36,969 bases of DNA from an uncultured Hymenobacter sp. (GTDB taxonomy: Bacteria; Bacteroidota; Bacteroidia; Cytophagales; Hymenobacteraceae), in assembly GCA_913778455.1 (NCBI GenBank), contig CAJYVK010000238.1, positions 1 to 36,969 of the forward strand. Direction: 5' to 3'. Shown here in pieces: positions 1-7,894 of this stretch; the stretch's first letter is position 1; each line of letters starts with the position of its first letter. The position numbers and the translations under genes are program-made. The notes beneath the pieces are model-generated. The model was given only the letters and a program-made list of their open reading frames with translations, was not told where the DNA came from and made no database searches.

Positions 1-51
1 TGGCTGGCCGTATACTTGCGCAGTCAACGACTGCGTAGGCAGAAAGAGAAA

Positions 52-834
52 ATGGGGTACCGAGTATACCTGCTTAGCTGCACCGCGGCTGGCACCCACG
101 AGTTATTCGAGGCCAATAACCTGCTGCCTTTTTTCTGGCTGACCCTGCTAGACCAGTCGGCTCTGGCGCACGCGGTCCCTGCCTGGGACTACGCCGACCG
201 CCTGTGGATGCTGGACCCGCTGGACCAGGCCAGCTACGCCGACACCTGGCCGGCCCCCACCAACCTCGTCGTCGCAAAACCTGACTTAGTCGAAAACATA
301 GCCCGTGCGCAGCGCCTGCTGCAAGCCAGCTACCCCGAGCTGCTGGTAGCGTACCAGGAGTTTACCCGCTACCTGCTGGCGCACTTACCCGGCGCCGACG
401 ACCAGCTGCACCTGGACGTATTCGCCCTGAGCGATTTTTCCAGTCCCGCCGAGCTGCTGCAAAGTCTGCGCGAGCAGCTCGCCGCCATTGAGCAGCAACG
501 CCCCGAGCAGCTGGGCCAGCTTCCGCCCAACCTGGCGCAGCTGGTTGGCTTCCCCGGCAGCGCTCATCCGCCGGGGCCGGCTTACCCGCTGCTGGCTGGG
601 CTAGGCGCGGTACCCCGCCCCGTGGCACAACCTACCGCCCCCCTGGAGGCGGTAGTACGGCGTCGCCTGTGGCTGCCGGTGGCGGGGGTACTGCTGCTGT
701 ACGCCAGCTTTCTGGGTTATCAGGAAGTGGGAGTTACTGGGTTGGTGGTGGGCGTGGCGCTGTCGGGAGTCGTGGCTACTGGCTGGGGCACGGTTTGGCT
801 ACGCAAGCTGCCGCGCCGCCCGCGGGCGATGTAA
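52..834 (+). CDS. hypothetical protein with C-terminal membrane hairpin
   Basis: I do not recognise this 260-residue protein. The first part, beginning MGYRVYLLSC, is soluble and rich in Leu, Ala and Gln, with a probable helical stretch around residues 95-165. A Pro-rich linker (about 170-200) leads to two hydrophobic segments at roughly 205-225 and 227-247, followed by a basic end (RKLPRRPR). That suggests a cytosolic domain tethered to the inner membrane. The frame is open to the left edge of the window, and a TTG at 16 would add twelve mostly basic residues; ATG at 52 is preferred because MGYR is a natural-looking start, but an upstream extension cannot be excluded. The stop codon lies inside the first arm of the inverted repeat that follows. 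Confidence 0.6.
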   Translation: MGYRVYLLSCTAAGTHELFEANNLLPFFWLTLLDQSALAHAVPAWDYADRLWMLDPLDQASYADTWPAPTNLVVAKPDLVENIARAQRLLQASYPELLVAYQEFTRYLLAHLPGADDQLHLDVFALSDFSSPAELLQSLREQLAAIEQQRPEQLGQLPPNLAQLVGFPGSAHPPGPAYPLLAGLGAVPRPVAQPTAPLEAVVRRRLWLPVAGVLLLYASFLGYQEVGVTGLVVGVALSGVVATGWGTVWLRKLPRRPRAM

Positions 835-922
835 CACCAAGCTCCAGCTTGGTGCATGCGTCTGGGTGCGTAGCCCGGTAAGCGTGCCCAACCGCCTCCC
901 CAAGCCGGAGCTTGGTGTTACA
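830..922. repeat. inverted repeat with self-palindromic arms
   Basis: The 16-base arms 830-845 and 907-922 are exact reverse complements, separated by about 61 bases. Each arm together with its next bases is itself a near-palindrome built on CCAAGCTNNAGCTTGG. It lies between two same-strand genes and the first arm overlaps the stop region of the upstream gene, so it could act as a terminator, but there is no T-tract. It resembles the REP-like or MITE-like intergenic palindromes of Bacteroidota. Confidence 0.75.
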
Positions 923-968
923 CCTCCCGCCCGCCTCAGTCTCGCATCCCACCGACCTTTTCGCGCCG

Positions 969-976
969 TATTTTTG
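969..976 (+). promoter_or_regulatory. probable -7 promoter element of topB
   Basis: TATTTTTG matches the Bacteroidota -7 consensus TAnnTTTG exactly. It predicts transcription starting near 981 and a leader of about 60 nt for topB. No clear TTTG is seen at -33. Confidence 0.45.
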
Positions 977-1041
977 TTGATTGAGTCAGCCTGCCACCGG
1001 CGGGCGTATCCCCGAAATCAGTTAAATCCGTTGAATCTGCG

Positions 1042-3630
1042 ATGAAGGTGTGTCTTGCCGAAAAGCCCAGCGTGGCCCGCGAAATAGCCCAGGTCATCGG
1101 GGCCGACCGGCGCCTGGATGGCTACTATGAAGGCAATGGCTACCAGGTCACCTGGACGTTTGGTCACTTCTGCCAGCTCAAGGAGCCCGACGATTACCGC
1201 CCCGAGTGGAAGCGCTGGAGCCTGCACGACCTGCCCATGATTCCCGAGCAGTTCGGCATCAAGCTCATGCGTCGCGACGAGGGCGTGGTCAAGCAGTTCA
1301 ATACCATCAAAAGACTGCTCGACGCGGCCACCGAGGTCATCAACTGCGGCGACGCCGGACAGGAGGGCGAGGTAATCCAACGCTGGGTTATTCACGAGGC
1401 CAAGTGCCGCAAGCCGGTGAAGCGCCTCTGGATTTCATCGCTCACCGAAGAAGCCATCCGCCAGGGTTTTCAGAATCTGCGCGACGGCAAGGAATTCGAT
1501 AGCCTGTACCAGGCCGGGCGCAGCCGCGCCGTAGGCGACTGGCTGCTGGGCCTGAACGCCACCCGCCTCTTCACCCTCAAGTACACCACCTACCAGGACA
1601 AGCAGCTGCTGAGCATCGGGCGGGTGCAAACGCCCACGCTGGCCCTGCTCGTGGACCGTCACCACGAAATCCAGAACTTCAAGCCCGAGCCCTACTGGGT
1701 GCTGAAGACCCAGTACCGCGATACTACTTTCACCCGCATCAACACCGAGGCCGAGCAGAAGCAGGCCCAGGACGCACCCGACGAGCAGAGCCGCCTGCGG
1801 GCGTTGGGCTACTTCGTGAAGGAAGACGAGGCCAAGAAGGCCCTGGCGGCGGTGCAGCCCGTACCGCTCACGGTGACGACCGTGGAAATCAAAAAGGGCC
1901 GCGAGTCGCCGCCCCGCCTGTTCGACCTCACGGCGTTGCAAGTGCAGTGCAACAACCAGTTGGGCCTCTCGGCCGAGGATACGCTCAAAATCGTGCAGGC
2001 GCTCTACGAGAAGAAAGCCGTGAGCTACCCGCGCGTGGACACTACGTTTCTGCCCGACGACGTGTACCCCAAAATCCCCGGCATCCTGCGCGGCATCGGC
2101 TACGGCAACCTTACCGCCCCGCTGCTGGCCAACAAGATTCCGAAAACGCCTAAGGTATTCAACAACAATAAGGTAACCGACCACCACGCCATTATCCCGA
2201 CGGGAAGCGGCGGGCCGGGCGGCGGCATGGAAAGCAGCGTGTACGACATCATCGTGCGCCGCTTCATCGCCGCTTTTTATCCCGATTGCGAGGTGAGCAA
2301 CACCACCGTGCTGGCCGAGGCGGCCGAGTACTTGTTCCGGGTGCGCGGCCGGCAGATTCTCAGCCCCGGCTGGCGCGTGGTGTACGGCGACCCCAGCCAG
2401 CAGGCCGCGCCTAAGCCCGCCGCCCCGGCCGGCGCGGGCAGCGAGAATGCCACCGGTGCCGAAGACAACGACGACGTGGTGAGCACCGTGCTGCCCAGCT
2501 TCGTCAAGGGCGAAAGCGGCCCGCACCAGCCGCGCCTCGAAAGCAAGATGACCCAGCCGCCCAAGGATTATACCGAGGCCAGCCTGCTGCGCGGCATGGA
2601 AACCGCCGGCCGCAACATCGACGACGACGAGCTGCGCCAGGCCATGAAGGAAAACGGCATCGGCCGCCCCAGTACCCGCGCTGCGATTATCGAAACGCTG
2701 TTCAAGCGCAACTACATTCGGCGCGATAAAAAGCGGTTGCTGCCCACGCCCACCGGCATTGAGCTCATCGGCCTCATCCGCAACCCCACGCTCAAATCGG
2801 CAGAGCTGACCGGCCAGTGGGAGAAGAAGCTACGCCAGATCGAGCGCAATGAGTTGCCCTCCGACCAGTTTCTGGACGAGTTGAAAGGCTTGGTGCGCGA
2901 GATGGTGCAGGAGGTGAAAACCGACCGCAGCGGCCGGGCCGTCACCTCGACCTCGGCCGTGAGCGTCGCGCCCGCGGCAACCGGCAGCCCCGCGTCAAAA
3001 GCCAGCGGCCAGCCAGCGGGTACCAAGTCCGCCGGCACCGCTAAGGCCAGCGGCGCACCTGCGGCCGCTGGCCTCGGCACCTGCCCGGCCTGCAAAACCG
3101 GCCACATCCTGCGGGGTAAAACGGCCTTCGGCTGCGCCCGCTTCCGCGAGGGCTGCCAGTTCCGGCTGCCGGCCGAGCTGTTAGGGAAAAAGCTGACCGA
3201 CTCACAAGTCAAAAGCCTGTTTACCAAGGGCCGCACCCAACTCATCAAGGGCTTCGTAACCGGCGCGGGCGAGAAGCTCGACGGTGCCTTGGTGCTCGAC
3301 GCCAACCTCAACCCCGAGCTGGTACCCGCCGCCGAAAGCAAGCCCACCACTGCCACCGACCCCGGCCAGATTCCGTGCCCCGTGTGCAAGCTCGGCACCA
3401 TGCTCAAGGGCAGCAGTGCCTTCGGCTGCTCGCGCTTCCGCGAAGACTGCCAGTTCCGGGTGCCCTTCGAGTGGGGCGGTAAAAAGCTGACCGACACGCA
3501 GCTCCGCCAGCTACTGCGCCGCGGCGAAACGGGCGTCATCAAAGGCTTCCTCTCGGCCAAGACCGGCAAGAAATACGACGCCGCCCTCAAAGTCGAAGAC
3601 GGCCGCGTAGTCCCGGTATTCAACCAGTAG
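1042..3630 (+). CDS. topB: DNA topoisomerase III (type IA)
   Basis: This 862-residue enzyme relaxes negatively supercoiled DNA and decatenates via a single-strand break and a 5'-phosphotyrosine link. The Toprim domain starts with MKVCLAEKPSVAREIA, where Glu7 is the conserved acid, and continues to the acidic motif DAGQEGE at 104-110. The active-site tyrosine is Tyr329 in SYPRVDTTFLP. Core domains run to about residue 640. A Thr/Ala/Ser-rich linker (about 640-675) joins two copies of a topoisomerase C-terminal repeat, each opening with CPxCK (near 681 and 779) and containing FGCxRFRExCQF, which probably bind zinc. The DAGQEGE form replaces the more common DxDREGE; from memory this occurs in other Bacteroidota TopB. 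Length fits chromosomal Bacteroidota TopB, and no conjugation genes are nearby. The stop abuts a long inverted repeat. Confidence 0.95.
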   Translation: MKVCLAEKPSVAREIAQVIGADRRLDGYYEGNGYQVTWTFGHFCQLKEPDDYRPEWKRWSLHDLPMIPEQFGIKLMRRDEGVVKQFNTIKRLLDAATEVINCGDAGQEGEVIQRWVIHEAKCRKPVKRLWISSLTEEAIRQGFQNLRDGKEFDSLYQAGRSRAVGDWLLGLNATRLFTLKYTTYQDKQLLSIGRVQTPTLALLVDRHHEIQNFKPEPYWVLKTQYRDTTFTRINTEAEQKQAQDAPDEQSRLRALGYFVKEDEAKKALAAVQPVPLTVTTVEIKKGRESPPRLFDLTALQVQCNNQLGLSAEDTLKIVQALYEKKAVSYPRVDTTFLPDDVYPKIPGILRGIGYGNLTAPLLANKIPKTPKVFNNNKVTDHHAIIPTGSGGPGGGMESSVYDIIVRRFIAAFYPDCEVSNTTVLAEAAEYLFRVRGRQILSPGWRVVYGDPSQQAAPKPAAPAGAGSENATGAEDNDDVVSTVLPSFVKGESGPHQPRLESKMTQPPKDYTEASLLRGMETAGRNIDDDELRQAMKENGIGRPSTRAAIIETLFKRNYIRRDKKRLLPTPTGIELIGLIRNPTLKSAELTGQWEKKLRQIERNELPSDQFLDELKGLVREMVQEVKTDRSGRAVTSTSAVSVAPAATGSPASKASGQPAGTKSAGTAKASGAPAAAGLGTCPACKTGHILRGKTAFGCARFREGCQFRLPAELLGKKLTDSQVKSLFTKGRTQLIKGFVTGAGEKLDGALVLDANLNPELVPAAESKPTTATDPGQIPCPVCKLGTMLKGSSAFGCSRFREDCQFRVPFEWGGKKLTDTQLRQLLRRGETGVIKGFLSAKTGKKYDAALKVEDGRVVPVFNQ

Positions 3631-3730
3631 CGTAAGCTTCAGCTTGCGGCGAGCGGAGCGAGCAACCACGTAAGGAGACGTACCCTTATGCCATTGCTCG
3701 CTCCGCTCGCCGCAAGCTAAAGCTTACGCT
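3629..3730. repeat. 37-bp inverted repeat between convergent genes
   Basis: Arms 3629-3665 and 3694-3730 pair at 36 of 37 positions around a 28-base loop. The left arm overlaps the last bases of topB and the right arm ends 7 bases before the stop of the convergent MORN gene. The transcript of either strand would form a very stable hairpin, so it may terminate both genes. The AGCTTNAGCTT core resembles the repeat at 830-922, suggesting one family of palindromic repeats. Confidence 0.85.
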
Positions 3731-3737
3731 ACATCAG

Positions 3738-5186
3738 CTATTTCTTTCTCGGTACGAAGGGCTTGCCGTTGAGCTTGGTGCGGGTGCTGGCCCCGGCCGG
3801 CTTGCCATCGCGGTACGTTACCTGGCGCTCAATGCTGTGGCCATCAGCCTTGTAATACGTCCACTGCCCGCTCTGCTTGCCGTTTTTGTAGAGGCCCGTC
3901 ACGGCGGGGCTGCCGTCCTCGTGGTATTCACTAAACTCGCCGGTTAGCAGCCCCTTGAGGTAGTTGGCTTCCTTCCGCGTTTGGCCGCTGCTGTAATATT
4001 CTTCCCCCAGCCCGGTTTGCAGGCCGTTGAGGTCGAACTGCTGCCGGATTTGTACCTTACCGTTATCGAAATACGACAGGCGCTCACCGGTGAGCTTGCC
4101 GTTGGCGGCGTAAGTTTCAACCTGACGGGGTGTTTTACCATCGGGGTAGTACTCGCGCCAGGTGCCAGCGGGGCGGTTGTTTTTGTACTGTTCCTCGGCC
4201 TGGCGGGGCTGGCCGGGGGCGTCGTAGTAGCGCGTGACCTTGCGGTCGCGGCCCTGCGTGGCGTAGTCGGTTTCTTCCTTGAGCTGGCCGTTTTCGTAAT
4301 ACACCACGGCGTGGCCGGTGGGCACGCCCAGGCGGTAGGTGGTCTTGCCCTTCACCTTACCGCTCTCGTAGTAGGAAGTGGCGGGGCCGTCGAGCGCGGC
4401 GGTACCGGTGCGCGGGGCCACGCGCTTGGTGAGGTCGTCGCCGAGCTTGTTGGTCACCTGGCGCTCGCGCACGGCGGCGGGGGCGTAGGTGCCCTCGGTC
4501 TGGAGCTGGCCGGTGGGGTAGTACGAGCGGTAGCTACCCTTGCCGGTTTTATCGTCCATGACAGTTTCGCTTTCGAGCTGGCCGGTCTCGTAGTACGTCT
4601 TGTAGGAGCTGGCCAGCAGGCCGTTGCGCAGCGTACCCTCGCTCTGCACTTTGCCGCTGGGGTAGAAGAATTTGACCGCCCCGTTGGGCTGGCCGTTGGC
4701 GTAAGTCACCTCGGCGGCCGCCTGGCCGCTGGCGTAGAGCTCGCGCACGGCCCCGTTGGGCTGGCCCTTCACGAGGGTAGTTTGCAGCTTGATTTCGCCG
4801 GTCTGGTAATAGGTCGTGAGCGGGCCGTTGGGCTCGTCGTCGAGGAAGGTGCCGACCTGCGCCACCTTGCCATCGGGGTAGTAGGTCTTGAACGGTCCCT
4901 GCCGCACGCCGGCCACGTACGTCGCCTCCAGCCGCCGCCCCCGGTTGGCGTGAAACTCTACGTACACCGAGTCGCGCTTGCCATCGGTGTACCGCGTCTG
5001 GGCTTCGAGGCGGCCGTTGGGGTAAAAGCGCTTATACGGTCCGTTCATCACGGTATCCTGGCTTACGAGCGCCCGGAATATCTCGTGCGGGTGAATCTTG
5101 GTTGAATCAAAATAAATGGTAATCCGCTGGGAGCGTTGGGCTTGACTAGCTAAGGGTAGCAGTAAGAAAGGCAACAGGTATCGCAT
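3738..5186 (-). CDS. secreted MORN-repeat (YwqK-like) protein
   Basis: A 482-residue exported protein. MRYLLPFLLLPLASQAQ is a signal peptide with likely cleavage near residue 15. The mature part is almost wholly made of about 15 degenerate 22-24-residue repeats of the form nGxxxxYYxxGxlxxexxYxxG, typical of the MORN_2 family. Automated pipelines often name such proteins 'toxin-antitoxin system YwqK family antitoxin', but nothing here supports a toxin-antitoxin role: no partner gene is adjacent and the protein is exported. A periplasmic or surface beta-solenoid-like scaffold is the more reasonable inference. Start at 5186 is chosen because it opens the signal peptide; an upstream in-frame start at 5204 would add only MPRYHP. 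Confidence 0.85.
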   Translation of the reverse strand: MRYLLPFLLLPLASQAQRSQRITIYFDSTKIHPHEIFRALVSQDTVMNGPYKRFYPNGRLEAQTRYTDGKRDSVYVEFHANRGRRLEATYVAGVRQGPFKTYYPDGKVAQVGTFLDDEPNGPLTTYYQTGEIKLQTTLVKGQPNGAVRELYASGQAAAEVTYANGQPNGAVKFFYPSGKVQSEGTLRNGLLASSYKTYYETGQLESETVMDDKTGKGSYRSYYPTGQLQTEGTYAPAAVRERQVTNKLGDDLTKRVAPRTGTAALDGPATSYYESGKVKGKTTYRLGVPTGHAVVYYENGQLKEETDYATQGRDRKVTRYYDAPGQPRQAEEQYKNNRPAGTWREYYPDGKTPRQVETYAANGKLTGERLSYFDNGKVQIRQQFDLNGLQTGLGEEYYSSGQTRKEANYLKGLLTGEFSEYHEDGSPAVTGLYKNGKQSGQWTYYKADGHSIERQVTYRDGKPAGASTRTKLNGKPFVPRKK

Positions 5187-5316
5187 GGGATGGTAACGCG
5201 GCACGCGGCTTTTTTAGCGCAAAGTTGACCACGGATTCTGCCGGATTTTGCGGATTAGTCGGATTTTGTGGACGGTTTATTACTTATTATGTATTTAAAC
5301 ACGAAGAAAATAATCA

Positions 5317-5403
5317 TTGTCACGCTGAGCTTGCGAAGCATCTTATCACGTTAGAGGGACCTGTGCGAGCGTGATAAGATGCTTCGCAAGCTCAGCATGA
5401 CAA
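5317..5403. repeat. nested 34-bp inverted repeat
   Basis: Arms 5317-5350 and 5370-5403 pair at 33 of 34 positions around a 19-base loop. Each arm carries the sequence GAGCTTGCGAAGCATCTTAT. It sits wholly inside the larger 5227-5544 element and shares no sequence with its outer arms, so two repeat families are nested here. Confidence 0.85.
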
Positions 5404-5460
5404 ACGTTTTTAAGTGTTTTTCAGGAAGCATAACTCCTTGAAAAGGACTGCCATTACAAA

Positions 5461-5487
5461 CAAAGGCTGCCAATCGGCAGCCTTTGA
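5461..5487 (-). terminator. rho-independent terminator of the thiolase gene
   Basis: A perfect 11-bp stem (CAAAGGCTGCC with a 4-base loop) lies 56 bases past the thiolase stop and, on the minus strand, is followed by a T-rich run TTTGTTTG. Confidence 0.6.
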
Positions 5488-5542
5488 ACAGTCAATCGTC
5501 CACAAAATCCGACTAATCCGAAAAATCCGGCGGAATCCGTGG

Positions 5543-6724
5543 TCAGAGCTTCTCCACTACGATGGAGCTAGCGCCGCCCCCACCATTGCAGATGCCGGTA
5601 ACGCCGATTTTACCGCCTTCCTGGTCGAGTACGCTCAGCAGCGTCGTCACGATGCGGGCCCCCGAGGCCCCCAGTGGGTGACCCAGGCTCACGGCCCCGC
5701 CGTACACGTTGACCTTGGTACCTTCGAGGTTGAGCAATTTATTATTAGCCAGCGAAACGACCGAGAAGGCCTCGTTGATTTCGTAGAAATCCACGTCCTT
5801 AGCGTCTAAGCCCGCGTTTTTCAAGGCTTTGGGAATGGCCAGCGCGGGCGAGGTCGTAAACCACTCGGGTGCCTGCTCGGCATCGGCAAAGCCGCGAATG
5901 CGGGCCAGCGGTTTGATGCCCAGCTCGTCGGCCTTCTCGCGGCTCATGAGCAGCACGGCCGCCGCACCGTCGTTGAGGGTCGAGGCGTTGGCCGCCGTCA
6001 CGGTGCCCTCTTTGGTGAAGGCCGGCTTGAGACCCGCCATTTTCTCAAACTGCACCTTGGTGTACTCCTCGTCGTCGCTCACCACGGTTTCCTTGCCGCG
6101 CACCGTAATGGTCACGGGCACAATCTCTTCCTTCTTCTTGCCAGCCTGGGCGGCGGCGGCGCTGCGCTCGTAGCTCTGGCGGGCGAAGGCATCCTGCTCC
6201 TCGCGGGTGATGCCGTAGTGGGCCGCCGTGGCATCGGCGGCGTTGCCCATGGCGTAGTCGTGGTAGGGATCCCAGAGGCCGTCGCGCACTAAGCCGTCGA
6301 TCATCTGCCCGTGGCCGTACTTCGCGCCGAAGCGAGCCTTGTCGAGGTAGTAGGGCACGTTGCTCATGCTTTCCATGCCGCCGGCCAGGATGACGTCGGC
6401 CTGCCCCAGCATAATAGCCTGGGCTCCAAACATAATGGCCTTCGAGCCCGAGGCACATACCTTGTTGACGGTGGTGCACTCCACGGTGTCGGGCAGGCCC
6501 GCCTTCTTCGCGGCCTGCCGGGCCGGGGCCTGGCCCAAATTAGCCGAAATCACGTTGCCCATGATGACCTGCTCCACTAGCTCGGGGGCTACGCCGGCCT
6601 TGTTCAGCGCACCTTTCAACGCAATGGCACCCAGCTCGGTGGCCGAAAGGGAGGCCAGTGCGCCGCCGAATGAGCCGATGGGCGTACGCACGGCCGCTAC
6701 GATAACTACTTCTTTTACTTGCAT
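5543..6724 (-). CDS. acetyl-CoA C-acetyltransferase (thiolase II)
   Basis: A 393-residue thiolase that condenses two acetyl-CoA to acetoacetyl-CoA or runs the reverse cleavage, in the cytosol. The nucleophile is Cys90 in NKVCASGSKA, the catalytic His is His349 in GHPLGASGAR, and the second catalytic Cys is Cys379 in GICNGGGGA. Length and motif spacing are those of the AtoB/PhaA/ThlA group. It stands alone: no 3-hydroxyacyl-CoA dehydrogenase or PHA synthase is adjacent, so the pathway (fatty acid or amino acid breakdown, or ketone body metabolism) is not set by context. A -7 element lies about 105 bases upstream. Its stop codon overlaps the end of a 47-bp repeat arm. Confidence 0.95.
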   Translation of the reverse strand: MQVKEVVIVAAVRTPIGSFGGALASLSATELGAIALKGALNKAGVAPELVEQVIMGNVISANLGQAPARQAAKKAGLPDTVECTTVNKVCASGSKAIMFGAQAIMLGQADVILAGGMESMSNVPYYLDKARFGAKYGHGQMIDGLVRDGLWDPYHDYAMGNAADATAAHYGITREEQDAFARQSYERSAAAAQAGKKKEEIVPVTITVRGKETVVSDDEEYTKVQFEKMAGLKPAFTKEGTVTAANASTLNDGAAAVLLMSREKADELGIKPLARIRGFADAEQAPEWFTTSPALAIPKALKNAGLDAKDVDFYEINEAFSVVSLANNKLLNLEGTKVNVYGGAVSLGHPLGASGARIVTTLLSVLDQEGGKIGVTGICNGGGGASSIVVEKL

Positions 6725-6828
6725 GTATGGGTGGGGTGGGAGTGGGGAATATTCGAAAAGAACCTAGCTGATCAGCCGCCAGCCCGCCTGCCGAAACGGG
6801 CCAGACTAACAAACCTTCGTTCGTAGCT

Positions 6829-6836
6829 CAAAAGTA
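6829..6836 (-). promoter_or_regulatory. probable -7 promoter element of the thiolase gene
   Basis: On the minus strand TACTTTTG matches TAnnTTTG. It predicts transcription from about 6824, giving a leader of about 100 nt for the thiolase and separating it from the upstream Bat pair. Confidence 0.45.
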
Positions 6837-6856
6837 CGACGTAGCGGCGGGCGGCC

Positions 6857-7894
6857 TCACCACGTGGGCTGGCCCGGTGCGGGCGCGGCCCCCTGGCGCG
6901 GGCTGGGGCGTTGCTGCAAGTACTGCTGCTCGCTCTCGCGCAGGGCTTCCAGCAACTGCTGGGCCTGGGCGGGCGTCAGGTTCATGGCCTTGAGGCGCTC
7001 GCGCTGGGTTTGCAGCTGTAGGTCGGTTTCGGTGGCAGCCTCGGTGCCGGGGCGGCGGCTGGGGTTGGGGCCGAGGGCGGGCTCTTCCGCCTCGGCGCTG
7101 GTATCGAGGCCCCGCCGCCGTCCGGGCGCGGCCCCGCTGGGTAAAGGCTGGCGCTCACCCGTCCCGGGTTGGAAACCACCAGTGCCGCCGCTACCGGGCG
7201 TAGCGGAGGGGCGCTGGCGGTCGGGCTGACCGTTCGCGCTGGGCTGGGGCGCGCCCGATGTGCCGCCGCCGGTGGCCGGGGTGGGTACAGGAGCCTCGCC
7301 CGGGCGGTCGGTACCCGCCTGCTCGGCGGGAGTTGGCGCTGAGCCACCCTTTTCTTTCTCTTTCTCCTTGGCGGGCGCGGGCTGCTCGGGCGTGCTAGCC
7401 GACGCGTCGGCGGGCGGGGGGAGGGCGGGGTTGTCGGGCTGCTGATTACTCAGATACTGACTCAGCAGCTCGTAGTTGTAGCGGGCGGTGGCGTTGCCCG
7501 GATTCAGCTTGAGAGCTTGGCGCAATAGGCCGAGCGCCTGCGCCACCTGGCCCTGGCGACTGAGCAGGCCCGCCAGTTGCTGCCGCGCCGCACTCCCCAC
7601 CGGCGCGGGTACGGCTGGCCCCAGCAGCTGGGCGTAGGTAAGGCGGGCCGCATTCACCTGCCCCGCCCGCGCCTGGGCCTGGGCCAGGTTGAGCAGCAAG
7701 GCCGGGCTGGCCCCCCGCCGGTCGGCCAGGGCCACCGCCTGCTGGTAGTAATAGACGGCCTCCGCGGCCTGGCCGCTGGTTAGCGCGGCCTGGCCGCGCG
7801 CCTGCGCCGTGTTGTACTCGCGCACGTGCGTAAGCCAGCGCCAGCCCGGCCAGCCCATGCTCAGCAGTAAAAAACTCAGGACCCAGGCTTTCAT
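6857..7894 (-). CDS. BatC-like TPR protein
   Basis: A 345-residue membrane-anchored TPR protein. A hydrophobic N-terminus (residues 3-18) is followed by about three TPR-like helical hairpins (roughly 25-150, with NPGNATARYNYELL at the end). A long low-complexity region rich in Pro, Gly, Ala, Ser and Glu (about 155-290) includes a KEKEKEK run. A short conserved-looking tail contains QRERLKAMNLTPAQAQQLLEALRESEQQYLQQRP, split here only by description, which matches the C-terminal element of BatC-type proteins. ATG overlaps the last four bases of the batB-like gene (ATGA), so translation is coupled. Bat proteins are linked to aerotolerance and envelope stress in Bacteroidota, but their mechanism is unknown. 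Confidence 0.75.
   Translation of the reverse strand: MKAWVLSFLLLSMGWPGWRWLTHVREYNTAQARGQAALTSGQAAEAVYYYQQAVALADRRGASPALLLNLAQAQARAGQVNAARLTYAQLLGPAVPAPVGSAARQQLAGLLSRQGQVAQALGLLRQALKLNPGNATARYNYELLSQYLSNQQPDNPALPPPADASASTPEQPAPAKEKEKEKGGSAPTPAEQAGTDRPGEAPVPTPATGGGTSGAPQPSANGQPDRQRPSATPGSGGTGGFQPGTGERQPLPSGAAPGRRRGLDTSAEAEEPALGPNPSRRPGTEAATETDLQLQTQRERLKAMNLTPAQAQQLLEALRESEQQYLQQRPSPRQGAAPAPGQPTW

Larger units (their letters stand above)
5227..5544. repeat. composite element bounded by 47-bp inverted repeats
   Basis: The outer arms 5227-5273 and 5498-5544 are reverse complements at 45 of 47 positions, both containing the GGATTAGTCGGATTTTGTGG core. They enclose 224 bases that hold a second, unrelated inverted repeat and a terminator hairpin. 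The right arm overlaps the thiolase stop codon (5543-5545), and the left arm ends 40 bases upstream of the MORN gene start. There is no coding capacity, so this resembles a MITE-like or REP-like non-autonomous element. No target-site duplication is evident. Confidence 0.8.

Noticed and set aside
1435..2526. Long minus-strand frame inside topB
   Set aside because: Shadow of a GC-rich gene whose own motifs and catalytic residues are complete.
3981..5105. Long open frame (374 codons) on the plus strand across the MORN gene
   Set aside because: It is the antisense of a repetitive gene; its Val/Gly/Leu-rich composition mirrors the MORN repeats and there is no domain or promoter.
830..5544. Inverted repeats considered as CRISPR or insertion-sequence ends
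   Set aside because: There are no regularly spaced direct repeats and no transposase frame between the arms.
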